From the NCBI GenBank assembly GCA_044224515.1, contig JBGAKH010000007.1, forward strand, positions 156,858 through 220,857: DNA of 64,000 nucleotides, written 5' to 3'. The position numbers and the translations under genes were made by a program. The notes below the pieces were generated by a model. It was not told the DNA's origin. It did no database searches and saw only the letters and a list, made by a program, of their open reading frames with translations. Shown piece by piece: positions 19,101-26,761 of this stretch (its first letter is position 1; each line of letters starts with the position of its first letter). Source of the stretch: JBBATK01 sp044224515. GTDB taxonomy: Bacteria > Bacteroidota > Ignavibacteria > Kapaibacteriales > NICIL-2.

Positions 19101-19610
19101 TTTGCCGTATTGGCTTCAAAGGCACTACAGTACGGTATGCCCCTCGAGGAACTTGTCGATTCCTTTACCTTTACCCGATTTGATCCTTCCGGTCCGGTTC
19201 AAGGTCACGAAGTCATCAAGAATGCTACATCCATTCTGGACTACGTGTTCCGCTCGATCGGATATGATTACTTGAACCGTACAGATTTCGTCCATGTGAA
19301 AGCTGTCGACGAAGTACATCCTGCAAAACCGGTATCCAGTGTTGTGTCGAATGCCGCTCGTGCTCAAGCAGCTGCCAAGACAGCGTCAGCGGAGCGTAGC
19401 GCTTCCGCTGAACTGCATAGCAATGGCGGTGCTGCTCAACTGAAAACAGCCGAAGCAAAAGTTGCGGTTGGCGGTAACGCGAAAGTAAAAGAAGCGCGAG
19501 CAAAAGGCTACACGGGTGAGCAGTGTGGATACTGCAACTCTATGCGTGTTAAACGCAACGGTTCGTGCACGGTCTGCGAAGATTGTGGAACAACCAGTGG
19601 ATGCTCCTAG
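16107..19610 (+). CDS. nrdJ: adenosylcobalamin-dependent ribonucleotide reductase (class II)
   Basis: Reduces ribonucleotides to deoxyribonucleotides with coenzyme B12, without needing oxygen. 1,167 residues. Visible family features: PNSPQWFNTGL and QPHACFI near residues 130-190; YGSGTGSNFSNLR; NPCSEYMFLDDTACNLASINL (~450-470) with the active-site cysteine; and a long insertion and C-terminal half as in NrdJ of FCB bacteria. The C-terminus is a Cys motif QCGYCNSMRVKRNGSCTVC (zinc-ribbon-like) followed by a CEDCGTTSGCS tail. A low-complexity Ala/Lys linker (~1090-1135) precedes it. The gene is monocistronic: long leader before, terminator about 220 bp after. No nrdAB or nrdD is in the window. 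Cobalamin dependence links it to the IcmF-like protein at 53 kb. Confidence 0.97.
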   Translation: MKVTRRFTKGTQSPYDQFEYTKRSSTLRNTDGSVVFQMDNIEVPVGWSQVATDILAQKYFRRAGVPQQDETGGVVVDSHGKPVLGRETSLKQVVHRLAGCWRHWGESNGYFESSDDAQAFYDEISYMLLKQMVAPNSPQWFNTGLNFAYGIKGNAQGHFYVDPKTQKVARSSDAYTRPQPHACFIQGVEDDLVNEGGIFDLATREARIFKYGSGTGSNFSNLRAKGEKLSGGGVSSGLMSFLKIFDRAAGAIKSGGTTRRAAKMVIINVDHPDVEEFIEWKAKEEEKVAALVAGSKINSTFLQAIMDEAIANGADRKTNATLNTLIKHALHRGVPLNYIQRTLNLVQQGFTSLNMASFTTHYEGEAYVTVAGQNSNNSVRVTNEFMQAVESDGTWELRWRTHGDVARTVRARDLWDKINLSAWKSADPGLQFDTTINEWHTCPTDGRINGSNPCSEYMFLDDTACNLASINLIHFIDEQSGAFKVEDFRHVARLWTFVLEISVLMAQFPSKKIAQQSYDFRTLGLGYANLGTILMTSGVPYDSPQALAYAGAITALMTAEAYAASAEMARDLGAFPKYDKNKEDMLRVIRNHRRAAYDAALDEYEGLSITPVGIDEAMCSDTSLLEASRKSWDKALSLGEEFGYRNAQVTVIAPTGTIGLVMDCDTTGIEPDFAIVKFKKLAGGGYFKIVNQSVRRALSQLGYSDKQVDEIEKYCKGHGTLVGCPAINRASLKEKGFSDEKVDHIEMMLDSVFDIKFAFNKWTLGEDFCKTDLKFSEEQMNDASFDMLSALGYSKDEIERANDYVCGTMMIEGAPHIKDAHLSIFDCANRCGRKGQRYIPYMAHVRMMAAAQPFISGAISKTINMPAEASIEDINTVHFESWRSCIKAIALYRDGSKLSQPLNSSSDEDLDEMILLGDEDNLDETKGPKEIQELIIERVYHRAERHRLPKRRTGIIREAYVGGHKVFVRTGEFEDGSLGEIFIDMYKEGASFKGLLNCFAVLASKALQYGMPLEELVDSFTFTRFDPSGPVQGHEVIKNATSILDYVFRSIGYDYLNRTDFVHVKAVDEVHPAKPVSSVVSNAARAQAAAKTASAERSASAELHSNGGAAQLKTAEAKVAVGGNAKVKEARAKGYTGEQCGYCNSMRVKRNGSCTVCEDCGTTSGCS

Positions 19611-19827
19611 TCGGCGTAAAGCTAATTGGTCGCTCAACAGCGGAGTTGTCTCAGGTGGAGTATCATGCTTCTCAAGCAGACGACACACTGTCTTCCGACC
19701 GGCCTTGCAGAATGGTCGCTGAAGTCTGACCGGTAAGCAGCGAACACTAAGCACCGTGCACTAAACGCTGAACATGATTGTCGAGAACCCAGCTCAAGGA
19801 CGACCGATGGTATCTCGCTAGTGATAG

Positions 19828-19868
19828 AACAGTCGCATGTCCTTTACACAGCATGCGACTGTTGCTTT
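19828..19868 (+). terminator. rho-independent terminator downstream of nrdJ
   Basis: A 12-bp perfect stem (19828-19839 with 19852-19863), a 12-nt loop and a GCTTTTT tail. It lies about 220 bp after the nrdJ stop. Confidence 0.85.
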
Positions 19869-20100
19869 TTGTAGCAGGTTCTTCTGTCGCGAATGGAGCG
19901 CTAGGACGTTCAACTTAGAGTAGCAGGAAGCAGCTTGGGGCCAAGGGTTATTTGGATGTATCTCGTGCGAGTGTGCATGGCATTCACCGGCATGGCGTAG
20001 CCGGAAGAACGAATGAAGGAACTGCCTGACGCCGAGGTTTCGAGTGACGGATCAGCTGAATGAAGGAAAAGTCGCAATGAATGCGGTTGTGGTCGGCTGA

Positions 20101-20262
20101 ATGACTGCCAACAGCATTGACGTCTTTGACGCACAGGCTGAGCTGCACGTGGTGGAACTAAAGCTGAGAACCCGTGGTAGCAAGGAAGCGGACCGATTTG
20201 CAATAGGAGCTGCCGTGTTGGGGAGATTGTTAAAGGAGAAGTATGACGGGGAGCAAGGGTAG
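20101..20262 (+). pseudogene. possible remnant or very small ORF (53 codons)
   Basis: Frame 1 reads MTANSIDVFDAQAEL...GRLLKEKYDGEQG and stops at TAG 20260-20262. A TGA sits immediately before the ATG, and the frame upstream of it (20041-20100, ...DQLNEGKVAMNAVVVG) also looks protein-like. This fits one longer ORF now broken by a stop. It has no recognisable family and no Shine-Dalgarno. Tentative. Confidence 0.2.
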
Positions 20263-20463
20263 CAATTGTCTGTGATCATAAACGTTTTTAGGAAAGAGTC
20301 AGTCTAATCAGAGACAAGACTGTCTGCTAGAATTTTGTCCCTCCGAACCATGCACCGGGAAAAAATTCATAAAACAGTCGTGCCGTGATTAATATTTGTT
20401 CATTTTATGATGTAGTTTTGTAGCTGACGGGGATCTTGTAGCTAAGGTTTTGGTGCTATACGC

Positions 20464-20501
20464 GGACTTTTCGGGGTCCAAAAAAATGCACTGAAAAGTC
20501 C
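20464..20501 (+). promoter_or_regulatory. hairpin with competing short stem in leader of Cys-rich gene
   Basis: GGACTTTTC (20464-20472) pairs with GAAAAGTCC (20493-20501), extendable by two pairs. The same left arm GGAC can alternatively pair with GTCC at 20476-20479. An A7 run lies in the loop. It ends 86 bp before the ATG at 20588. The mutually exclusive stems resemble a switch, but this is inference. Confidence 0.35.
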
Positions 20502-20587
20502 TTGTACAAAATTTTCAACAGCGATATATTGCTTAGACATCAAAAATGAGTCTTCTTCTTTCCACCATACTTTTTTAGGAGTTCTCT

Positions 20588-20878
20588 ATGAAGAAATTTC
20601 TTGCAGGTTTGTCGCTCGTCGCTCTTTTCGTGGCTTTTTCAGCCAATTCGAGCGCTTGTGACGCAGATGGTAAGTGCAAGGGCAAGGAAAAAGCAGGTTG
20701 CTGCATGAACAAAGCGGCTTCCACAAAGTCCTGCTGCGCTTCCAAGGCATCATGTTCCAAGTCAGAAAGTGCAAGCTCCGCTGCTGCTACAACGACCCCG
20801 GCTAAGGCTGAAGGTGGAGCAAAGGCTAGCGTAGCACCGAAGGCTACGGCGACAACAAAGGCAAATCCGAATAAATAA
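20588..20878 (+). CDS. small exported cysteine-rich protein
   Basis: 96 residues with a strong Shine-Dalgarno (TAGGAG) and a clear signal peptide (KKFLAGLSLVALFVAFSANSSA). The mature N-terminal half carries cysteines in C-x5-C, CC and S-C-C spacings among Lys residues (DADGKCKGKEKAGCCMN, KSCCASKASCSK), which could bind metal or form disulfides. The C-terminal half is an Ala/Lys/Thr-rich low-complexity tail with no domain. I recognise no family. It has its own terminator and precedes the GldM-like gene by 245 bp, so joint function is only suggested by position. Confidence 0.75.
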   Translation: MKKFLAGLSLVALFVAFSANSSACDADGKCKGKEKAGCCMNKAASTKSCCASKASCSKSESASSAAATTTPAKAEGGAKASVAPKATATTKANPNK

Positions 20879-20890
20879 AAAATAATCGAA

Positions 20891-20925
20891 AGGCGCTATG
20901 ATTGTACATCGTAGCGCCTCTATAT
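20891..20925 (+). terminator. terminator after the Cys-rich gene
   Basis: AGGCGCTA (20891-20898) pairs with TAGCGCCT (20912-20919), followed by a T/A-rich tail. It lies 12 bp after the stop. Confidence 0.65.
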
Positions 20926-21123
20926 TACACCCATCAAGCGTGAAGCACTCCTTACTCACGCGCTCTGTGCGGTATCAAATCAAGCGGGACATCGTATCAC
21001 ACGAAGGATACCAATTGTAAGCAATACCATCGGGGTGCAACACATTTCGTGTTGCAGTGGAGGCGTTTTCTTGGTAGTCGAGATAGTCTAGGTTAAACAT
21101 TGTAGTTCAGAAAGGAAGCAGCT

Positions 21124-23325
21124 ATGTCTAAGGGTGGAGCAGGAAAAGTATATTTCGTGTTGTACTTGGCGGTGATTCTAGAGCTTCTGATCATCATCGT
21201 GGAACGCGATGAAGCTGAAGAGCATTTGATCCAGAAGCAAAAAGAGTCGATGAAAATCGTCGAAAGTATCCTTTCCCAGCTTCAGTCAGGAGCAGGATCC
21301 GAAGGTATTAATACGCGTCCACAGGACGAAATTACCTTGCAAGATCCGACGGCAGCGAAGGATCCGAACGGTACCAAGATTAAGCAAGATCGTTTTTACC
21401 AGGTACTCGTTGGTGTGACCGACGTGTCTGATGCTGACAAGCTTGAGGGTTTAGAACCTGCCGAAATGGAAGAGAAGATTCGTAATCTTATCCGACTCGC
21501 CAACGTGCAGGATTTGGAATACCAGATCTTTTACCATCCGGATGCAAATGCAGAAGCAGCTCCTATGTTTCCAAACGAAGACTCGTTGTCGAAGTACGGC
21601 GTAGACTTTACAAAGTACAATACGGGTCAAGAGGTTCGGGCGGGACTGGGTGCTGACGAACGCTGGCAGCTACAGGCACTGAAACGTATCGAATTGCAAG
21701 TTGACAAAACCAAAGAATACAAGCATCCCGATTACGCATTTACAAAAGAAGTAGGAGACGTGGCAGCCTTTGCCCCTCCTACAGCAAGAGACTCTGCGTT
21801 TAACTATGATCAGAATCTCTCGGACCAAGAAGCCGCATACGTAGGCAACAAGTACAAGAAGCGCGTCTTCGTTGTCCGCTTCCAACCTCAGAACAAAGCG
21901 GGATGGTACAAACTGCGCTTTGCCTCTAAGACCAATCGAATCCTTGGCGTGCGCGCAGACGAAACCAACGCAAAGGAAATCTCTCCCGAAGAAAAAGTCA
22001 ACATTGGTACTGTTCAGCTCAAAGTTAAGGACCTTTTAAAGGTAAAGAAGACGTTGATCGAATCTCTGGAAGGTGTGTCGCTTCCTTCTGCCGATGACCT
22101 TGCCGCCAGTAAGATAACCTATGATGATTTCTCAAAGGGTATTGAGGAAGCTACCAAAAAGATCAAGGACGAAATGTCAGGTAACGATACGAAGGCGATG
22201 GAAAAGATCCGTCGCATTGGTCTCTATAACTACATCTCCGTATTGTTGACACCGGGTGGCTCAGGATTCCTAAAGCAAAACCGTGCTTCGATCGAGTTTA
22301 ACGTACACGTTGTACAACCGCCGAAGCGTCCTGACCTCGATCCGAGCGTTTATGTCGACGCCTCAACAAACACCTTCGACAAGCTCAACAAGACTGAAAT
22401 TCCGTTCACAGCAGGACCGTACCAACCGGGCAAACTTCCTATTGTGAAGTCCAATCCACCGTTGAGCTGGCAGGTTGTTGACGCAGGATCAGGAACGGTG
22501 GCAACAACAGCATCCGGTTCGAGTGCGGAAATGCGCAAGTTCAAGATGGTGTGCACAACACCGATTTCAGCCGGTAACTATGACATCAGTATCAGTTACG
22601 CCAACCAATCAGGAAAGATCAAGGAAGAGAAGACAATGTTGAATGTCTTCCAATCCAAGCTTGAGAACGAGGAAGACTTGCGCTCAAATGTCGAGAACTG
22701 CTTCTACGGACAAGAAATTGAGTTGCTCCCGGTTCCGGCGGACGGCAAGAAAATCCCGGCCGGTCAGTATATCATTCGCGCGCAAATCACTCCTCAGGAT
22801 CAAGATCATAGAGGTTTGCAATGGCGTCAAGAAATTCCGTCAGGCTCTAAGAACCTCTCTGTTGACGTGCTTTGGGAAGACCCGCAGACAAAGGAACAAG
22901 TATCCTTGTTCCGGGCGCCTCTACAAGGAACACCAAAGCAACGTCCGCCAAAGGTTGTTACGAGCGATGTGAAGTTCCAACCGATTACCGATCCTCGTGA
23001 TCTGACGGTTACAGTGCAGAACGTGCGTATCAGTCCGCCGATAGTAGATGTTGGCGGCGCCAAGGCGGCACCGGGAGATATCTTCGATATCAAAGCCTAC
23101 GTACAAAAACAAGAAGTTCCGGGATATAAGGTTAGCTGCGGACAGCCCAAGCCTTCCGGCGGTGGTTATGAAGTCGAGATTCGCCTTGAAGGACCGTTCC
23201 CCAAGAAGAAGGGATCCATTGAAGGTAACGTGCAAATTCTCGTGACCGCGAAAGCCAAGAACCGTACAAACGGTGAAAGCTCAGGTGACGGAAAGGGTCT
23301 CGTTAACGTTCCGGTGTCGTACTAA
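21124..23325 (+). CDS. single-TM periplasmic protein with GldM-like topology
   Basis: 733 residues with Shine-Dalgarno AGGAAG upstream. A short cytoplasmic N-terminus is followed by one transmembrane helix (residues ~9-29, VYFVLYLAVILELLIIIVE), a charged helix (~30-55), and a ~680-residue periplasmic part. Two Ig-like or GldM-domain-like segments are suggested (~400-500, with SNPPLSWQVVDAGSGT; ~600-733, with KAYVQKQEVPGYKVSCGQPKPSGGGYEVEI). The topology matches GldM/PorM, the T9SS motor shaft, and the organism carries T9SS cargo. However, the length is greater than usual and no GldK, L or N sits next to it. I therefore call topology only. It is the first gene of an apparent operon with two outer-membrane proteins (gaps 68 and 64 bp). 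Confidence 0.7.
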   Translation: MSKGGAGKVYFVLYLAVILELLIIIVERDEAEEHLIQKQKESMKIVESILSQLQSGAGSEGINTRPQDEITLQDPTAAKDPNGTKIKQDRFYQVLVGVTDVSDADKLEGLEPAEMEEKIRNLIRLANVQDLEYQIFYHPDANAEAAPMFPNEDSLSKYGVDFTKYNTGQEVRAGLGADERWQLQALKRIELQVDKTKEYKHPDYAFTKEVGDVAAFAPPTARDSAFNYDQNLSDQEAAYVGNKYKKRVFVVRFQPQNKAGWYKLRFASKTNRILGVRADETNAKEISPEEKVNIGTVQLKVKDLLKVKKTLIESLEGVSLPSADDLAASKITYDDFSKGIEEATKKIKDEMSGNDTKAMEKIRRIGLYNYISVLLTPGGSGFLKQNRASIEFNVHVVQPPKRPDLDPSVYVDASTNTFDKLNKTEIPFTAGPYQPGKLPIVKSNPPLSWQVVDAGSGTVATTASGSSAEMRKFKMVCTTPISAGNYDISISYANQSGKIKEEKTMLNVFQSKLENEEDLRSNVENCFYGQEIELLPVPADGKKIPAGQYIIRAQITPQDQDHRGLQWRQEIPSGSKNLSVDVLWEDPQTKEQVSLFRAPLQGTPKQRPPKVVTSDVKFQPITDPRDLTVTVQNVRISPPIVDVGGAKAAPGDIFDIKAYVQKQEVPGYKVSCGQPKPSGGGYEVEIRLEGPFPKKKGSIEGNVQILVTAKAKNRTNGESSGDGKGLVNVPVSY

Positions 23326-23393
23326 GCGACATCGGTGTTGGACAGGTTCTAAGGCAAACTCATTCACTCAGCAAATACTCAACTCTTTACGCG

Positions 23394-25112
23394 ATGAGAA
23401 ATACAACATTCTTAGCATTGACAGCCGCGGTAGCGCTGTTGTTTTCCTCGACGGCCTTCGGACAGTCGGAAGCACAGCTCAAGTCAGTCCTCGGTAAGAT
23501 CAAGAACTATCGTTACGGCAATATCTCGGTATTTAAGCTGGATGATGAAACCATGAAGAGCGTGACAGAGCTCTTGAACCCTCAACCTGTTATCTCGGAA
23601 ACAGCGTCGAAGTGCGTTCCTGCCAAGCAAGCGCAAATCGACGATAAAGTGATCGAACTAGGTTGTGCGGTGACGTTGGAAGATCTCTTATCAGACCCGG
23701 AAATCAAGAAGGTATTGCGCGGTGAGTGTATGGACTACGCGAAGTACTCTGTAGCTCGTAAGCAGTGGGAGTGTAATACTTTCCGCCGCGCTTATGTTGT
23801 AACGACTCGTTACACGGCGGGCGAGGCCTTCAAGATCATTGCACTTATCACTTCAAACTCAGAAAACAAGAAGCTCACAACGGTGTTGGGTGTTCCGCGT
23901 GACATCGTAACTTATACACAGCTTCGTCAGCAAGGCGCTCCCGCCGGTTCACCTTCAAAGACACTGTATCAATACTTTGAGAACTTTGTCGTTCAGCAAG
24001 CTTCGACAGAAGGCGTGAACCTTACAACGGAAGCCCAAGGTATTGGTGACGAAGTGTTCATCAAGGCAATACATGGTTTGTCTAAGATTGTAGACGAGCA
24101 AGACGTTCAGATGTACAAGCGTATATCCGAAGGTCAAGCAATGAACTACACAAAGCCCAACGAAGTCATCCTCAGTCCGGACCTCATTAGCTATCGTAGC
24201 TATGCTCCACGTGAAGGTATGAGTGTTGGATCAGATTCAGTGTACAATCGCTTACTCCCGACCTTGGGTGCCGAGCTACGCTACGGAATCGACCCTGCCA
24301 ATATTCCTTCGTTTTTCAGCGATCGTGTTAGCTTGAATGCTGTATGGGGCTGGAACAAGCTTGGTGTTGTGTTACCGACAAACGGTTGGTCTTCACTCGG
24401 TACAAATCTTGGCATTACGCGTCATTTGACACACGCTGGCTTTGGTCTCGATGGCTCGTTTGACTTTCCTATTGACGTAACAAATTCAAATACCGGAGTG
24501 TTTAATCTCTCCGGGTCCTATGTGTTCAGCGATGCCGTGAAGTCTGATTATCAGACGGAAGTGCACAATGGCACAACAATGAACTACGATACTCTTCGCA
24601 AAGCAGTAGACACCCTGCACACGATTACTTCGACCAATAGTCGTATTGCCAACGACTATTTAATTCGCTTAAATGCTTCGCTTCACTACACCTTTGCAGT
24701 CAGCGTCGATAGTGGTAACTACTTCCGCTTCCGCATCGGTGGTTCTGTTTATACACGTGAAACGTGGTCAAATGAAATCGGTACTCGCACGATCGATACA
24801 CTCCTCGGAGCTAAGAAGCTTGGCGACACAAGTATGAAAGTTGATTCGTATAGAAAAACTGAAAGCAAGACCATCGGTGGTGTTTCAGTTCGTATTGACT
24901 ATATGTCCATGTACGTCACAACACCATACGGTTTTGGATTGCAGTACTTTGATGAAGCCCTTTGGGGTAACGCTTGGTTGTTGATCCCAATCAATTCTAG
25001 TCTCGGTTTGCGTTTTGAAGGCACATTTACGACGCCGATTTTGAGAGATCCGTACATCTGGGAAAACAAGTCGACCTTTGTTCCCGCTGCCCGGATTATC
25101 TATAATTTCTAA
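23394..25112 (+). CDS. outer-membrane beta-barrel protein with Cys-containing N-terminal domain
   Basis: 572 residues. A signal peptide (RNTTFLALTAAVALLFSSTAFGQ) is followed by a ~250-residue soluble region with four cysteines (SKCVP, ELGCAV, RGECMD, QWECNT). A C-terminal ~300-residue segment of alternating aromatic/polar strands ends in IIYNF, the terminal-Phe signature recognised by the BAM machinery. I recognise no named family. It is the middle gene of the 21.1-26.6 kb set: 68 bp after the GldM-like gene and 64 bp before a second barrel protein of the same general build. A link to the inner-membrane partner across the envelope is an inference from order. Confidence 0.72.
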   Translation: MRNTTFLALTAAVALLFSSTAFGQSEAQLKSVLGKIKNYRYGNISVFKLDDETMKSVTELLNPQPVISETASKCVPAKQAQIDDKVIELGCAVTLEDLLSDPEIKKVLRGECMDYAKYSVARKQWECNTFRRAYVVTTRYTAGEAFKIIALITSNSENKKLTTVLGVPRDIVTYTQLRQQGAPAGSPSKTLYQYFENFVVQQASTEGVNLTTEAQGIGDEVFIKAIHGLSKIVDEQDVQMYKRISEGQAMNYTKPNEVILSPDLISYRSYAPREGMSVGSDSVYNRLLPTLGAELRYGIDPANIPSFFSDRVSLNAVWGWNKLGVVLPTNGWSSLGTNLGITRHLTHAGFGLDGSFDFPIDVTNSNTGVFNLSGSYVFSDAVKSDYQTEVHNGTTMNYDTLRKAVDTLHTITSTNSRIANDYLIRLNASLHYTFAVSVDSGNYFRFRIGGSVYTRETWSNEIGTRTIDTLLGAKKLGDTSMKVDSYRKTESKTIGGVSVRIDYMSMYVTTPYGFGLQYFDEALWGNAWLLIPINSSLGLRFEGTFTTPILRDPYIWENKSTFVPAARIIYNF

Positions 25113-25176
25113 TAGACGGTGATGCCGGTTTCGTCCGCCTTCAGTTCATGAGTTTCTTGAAAATCACGTGTTCTCC

Positions 25177-26595
25177 ATGAAAAAAATATACCACATCATC
25201 GTTTTAGCTGTTGCACTCATCTTTGGTGTTCAGACACTCCGTGCTCAGGCAACCGAGCGTGATTCGATTATGAGCAGCTTGACACAGATCGACCCAAATA
25301 TCGCGAAGTATTTTCCGCGGTGGAAGATCTGTGAACCAAACCTTCAGTTGCAGATCCAACAGACCTTCCTGCTTAACGGACGTTCCAAGGAGCGTTTGGA
25401 TATGCAGGAGATCATCGTTACCGCTGCTCCGAAAAGCGATCCGGAAGACAACTATGTACTCTTGCTTGTAGAGTGCGGTCAAGAAGCCTTTGCAGCATCT
25501 GAAGTTGACGCGTTCATGAAGAAGCTAGCAATGATTATCACGGATCCAAAGCGTTCCTACTGCTATCGCGAGATTCCGGCTGAAACCCCGATGAGCGAAA
25601 AGGCACGTATTCAAATCACGGACTTCTTCTTACCGACACACGTTTCACACTCGATTTCCTTGTCAGCCTTTGAGCAATCGTTGAAGATTGGGAACTCGGG
25701 ATTCTGGTTGAGAAACCAAGTTGGCAATGACGCTATTGGCATGCCGTTCTGGAATGCCGGTGAGTCACGCATCATTCTTCAACGTCCTCTTTATGAAAAC
25801 GAAGACGCTGAAACCAAGAAGCCGATCCCGTACTTGATTAACCTACGTCTTGGCGGCGATTATCGTCTGCGTACAACCGGTTTGGATCGCGGCGTCTTGG
25901 GCTTTATTCCTCAGCGTAAACTCAATGCATCGAATGGTGCCGGTGTGATGTCATTGGATATCAACGCACCATTCCACCCCCAAGTTGGTTTGAGCATTAA
26001 TTACGAGCCGCCGTTCTCAGGTGTTCCTGATTCAAGTGCGGCTGAGCGCAATACATGGGCTTCGTATAAGGTAAAAGATGCCAGTACTGCTCAAAAACTG
26101 ATTCAAGCCAATATTGATCCTGATCATGTGGTACCTGTTCTTCGTAGCACCGGACAAGTTGGTTTGTTCTACAACTGGTGGTTGGATCCCAAGGTCCCTG
26201 AAAACTTCTTCCGTTTGGACGTAGGTGTCAACTATGTTGAAGTACAAGAGTGGGGATATAGTCCACTAGGCAATCCTCGCGATAGTGTGTATACCTTAAC
26301 GAGCAAGGGTAATGGACGTCCGGTAACGGGTCTTCAGACATACCACCCGACATCGCTGAGTGAGTGGTTGTACTTGAAACTTGAATACCGCAGTCAATCG
26401 ACATTTCCGTTTGGCGTAAGCGCACAGTATGCTAACTATAGTTTGATGGTTCGTGCTTATGTTCCGTTGATCGGCGAATGGCTCTATCTTGAAGGTAAGT
26501 ATGCATCAACTCTTCGTAGCGAAGACACGATGAAACCCTGGGATATCAAGAACTTCTTCCTCGTTTCTCCGGTACTTCGGTTGAATATTCGCTAA
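25177..26595 (+). CDS. outer-membrane beta-barrel protein
   Basis: 472 residues from ATG 25177 (KKIYHIIVLAVALIFGVQTLRAQ signal peptide); the GTG at 25168 would add three residues. An N-terminal region of ~150 residues carries three cysteines (KICEPN, VECGQE, SYCYRE), and a barrel-like C-terminal half follows (LRLGGDYRLR, QVGLSINYEP, LYLKLEYRSQ, LYLEGKYAS) ending VLRLNIR. It resembles its upstream neighbour in build rather than in obvious sequence. No family is recognised. The operon closes 15 bp later at a strong terminator. Confidence 0.7.
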   Translation: MKKIYHIIVLAVALIFGVQTLRAQATERDSIMSSLTQIDPNIAKYFPRWKICEPNLQLQIQQTFLLNGRSKERLDMQEIIVTAAPKSDPEDNYVLLLVECGQEAFAASEVDAFMKKLAMIITDPKRSYCYREIPAETPMSEKARIQITDFFLPTHVSHSISLSAFEQSLKIGNSGFWLRNQVGNDAIGMPFWNAGESRIILQRPLYENEDAETKKPIPYLINLRLGGDYRLRTTGLDRGVLGFIPQRKLNASNGAGVMSLDINAPFHPQVGLSINYEPPFSGVPDSSAAERNTWASYKVKDASTAQKLIQANIDPDHVVPVLRSTGQVGLFYNWWLDPKVPENFFRLDVGVNYVEVQEWGYSPLGNPRDSVYTLTSKGNGRPVTGLQTYHPTSLSEWLYLKLEYRSQSTFPFGVSAQYANYSLMVRAYVPLIGEWLYLEGKYASTLRSEDTMKPWDIKNFFLVSPVLRLNIR

Positions 26596-26617
26596 ACGAG
26601 CAACAATGTAACCAGAG

Positions 26618-26649
26618 CCCCTTCAGGAGTCATTCTGAAGGGGTTTTTT
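26618..26649 (+). terminator. rho-independent terminator closing the 21.1-26.6 kb operon
   Basis: CCCCTTCAG (26618-26626) pairs with CTGAAGGGG (26635-26643), followed by T6. Confidence 0.92.
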
Positions 26650-26761
26650 GGTAAAAGACAGATCCTGCTCAAGCAATAATTAGTACGCTGTATATCCCCG
26701 TGTGCAGCTTTCTTCACCACTTCTGCTGATTGTTCACAAGCCACAGAACCGTCGTCATTTT

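Larger units (their letters stand above)
19869..20587 (+). other. gene-poor stretch between nrdJ terminator and Cys-rich gene
   Basis: About 720 bp. It contains a possible decayed small ORF (20041-20262), an AT-rich stretch and a hairpin region (20464-20501) just ahead of the Cys-rich gene. I see no mobile element. Confidence 0.5.

Noticed and set aside
19910..20279. Minus-strand ORFs of 97 and 75 codons
   Set aside because: Compositional shadows of the plus-strand text at 20041-20262; no start signal or domain.
21124..23325. Firm assignment as GldM/PorM
   Set aside because: Topology fits, but length, missing neighbours and lack of clear motif matches leave it at the level of topology.
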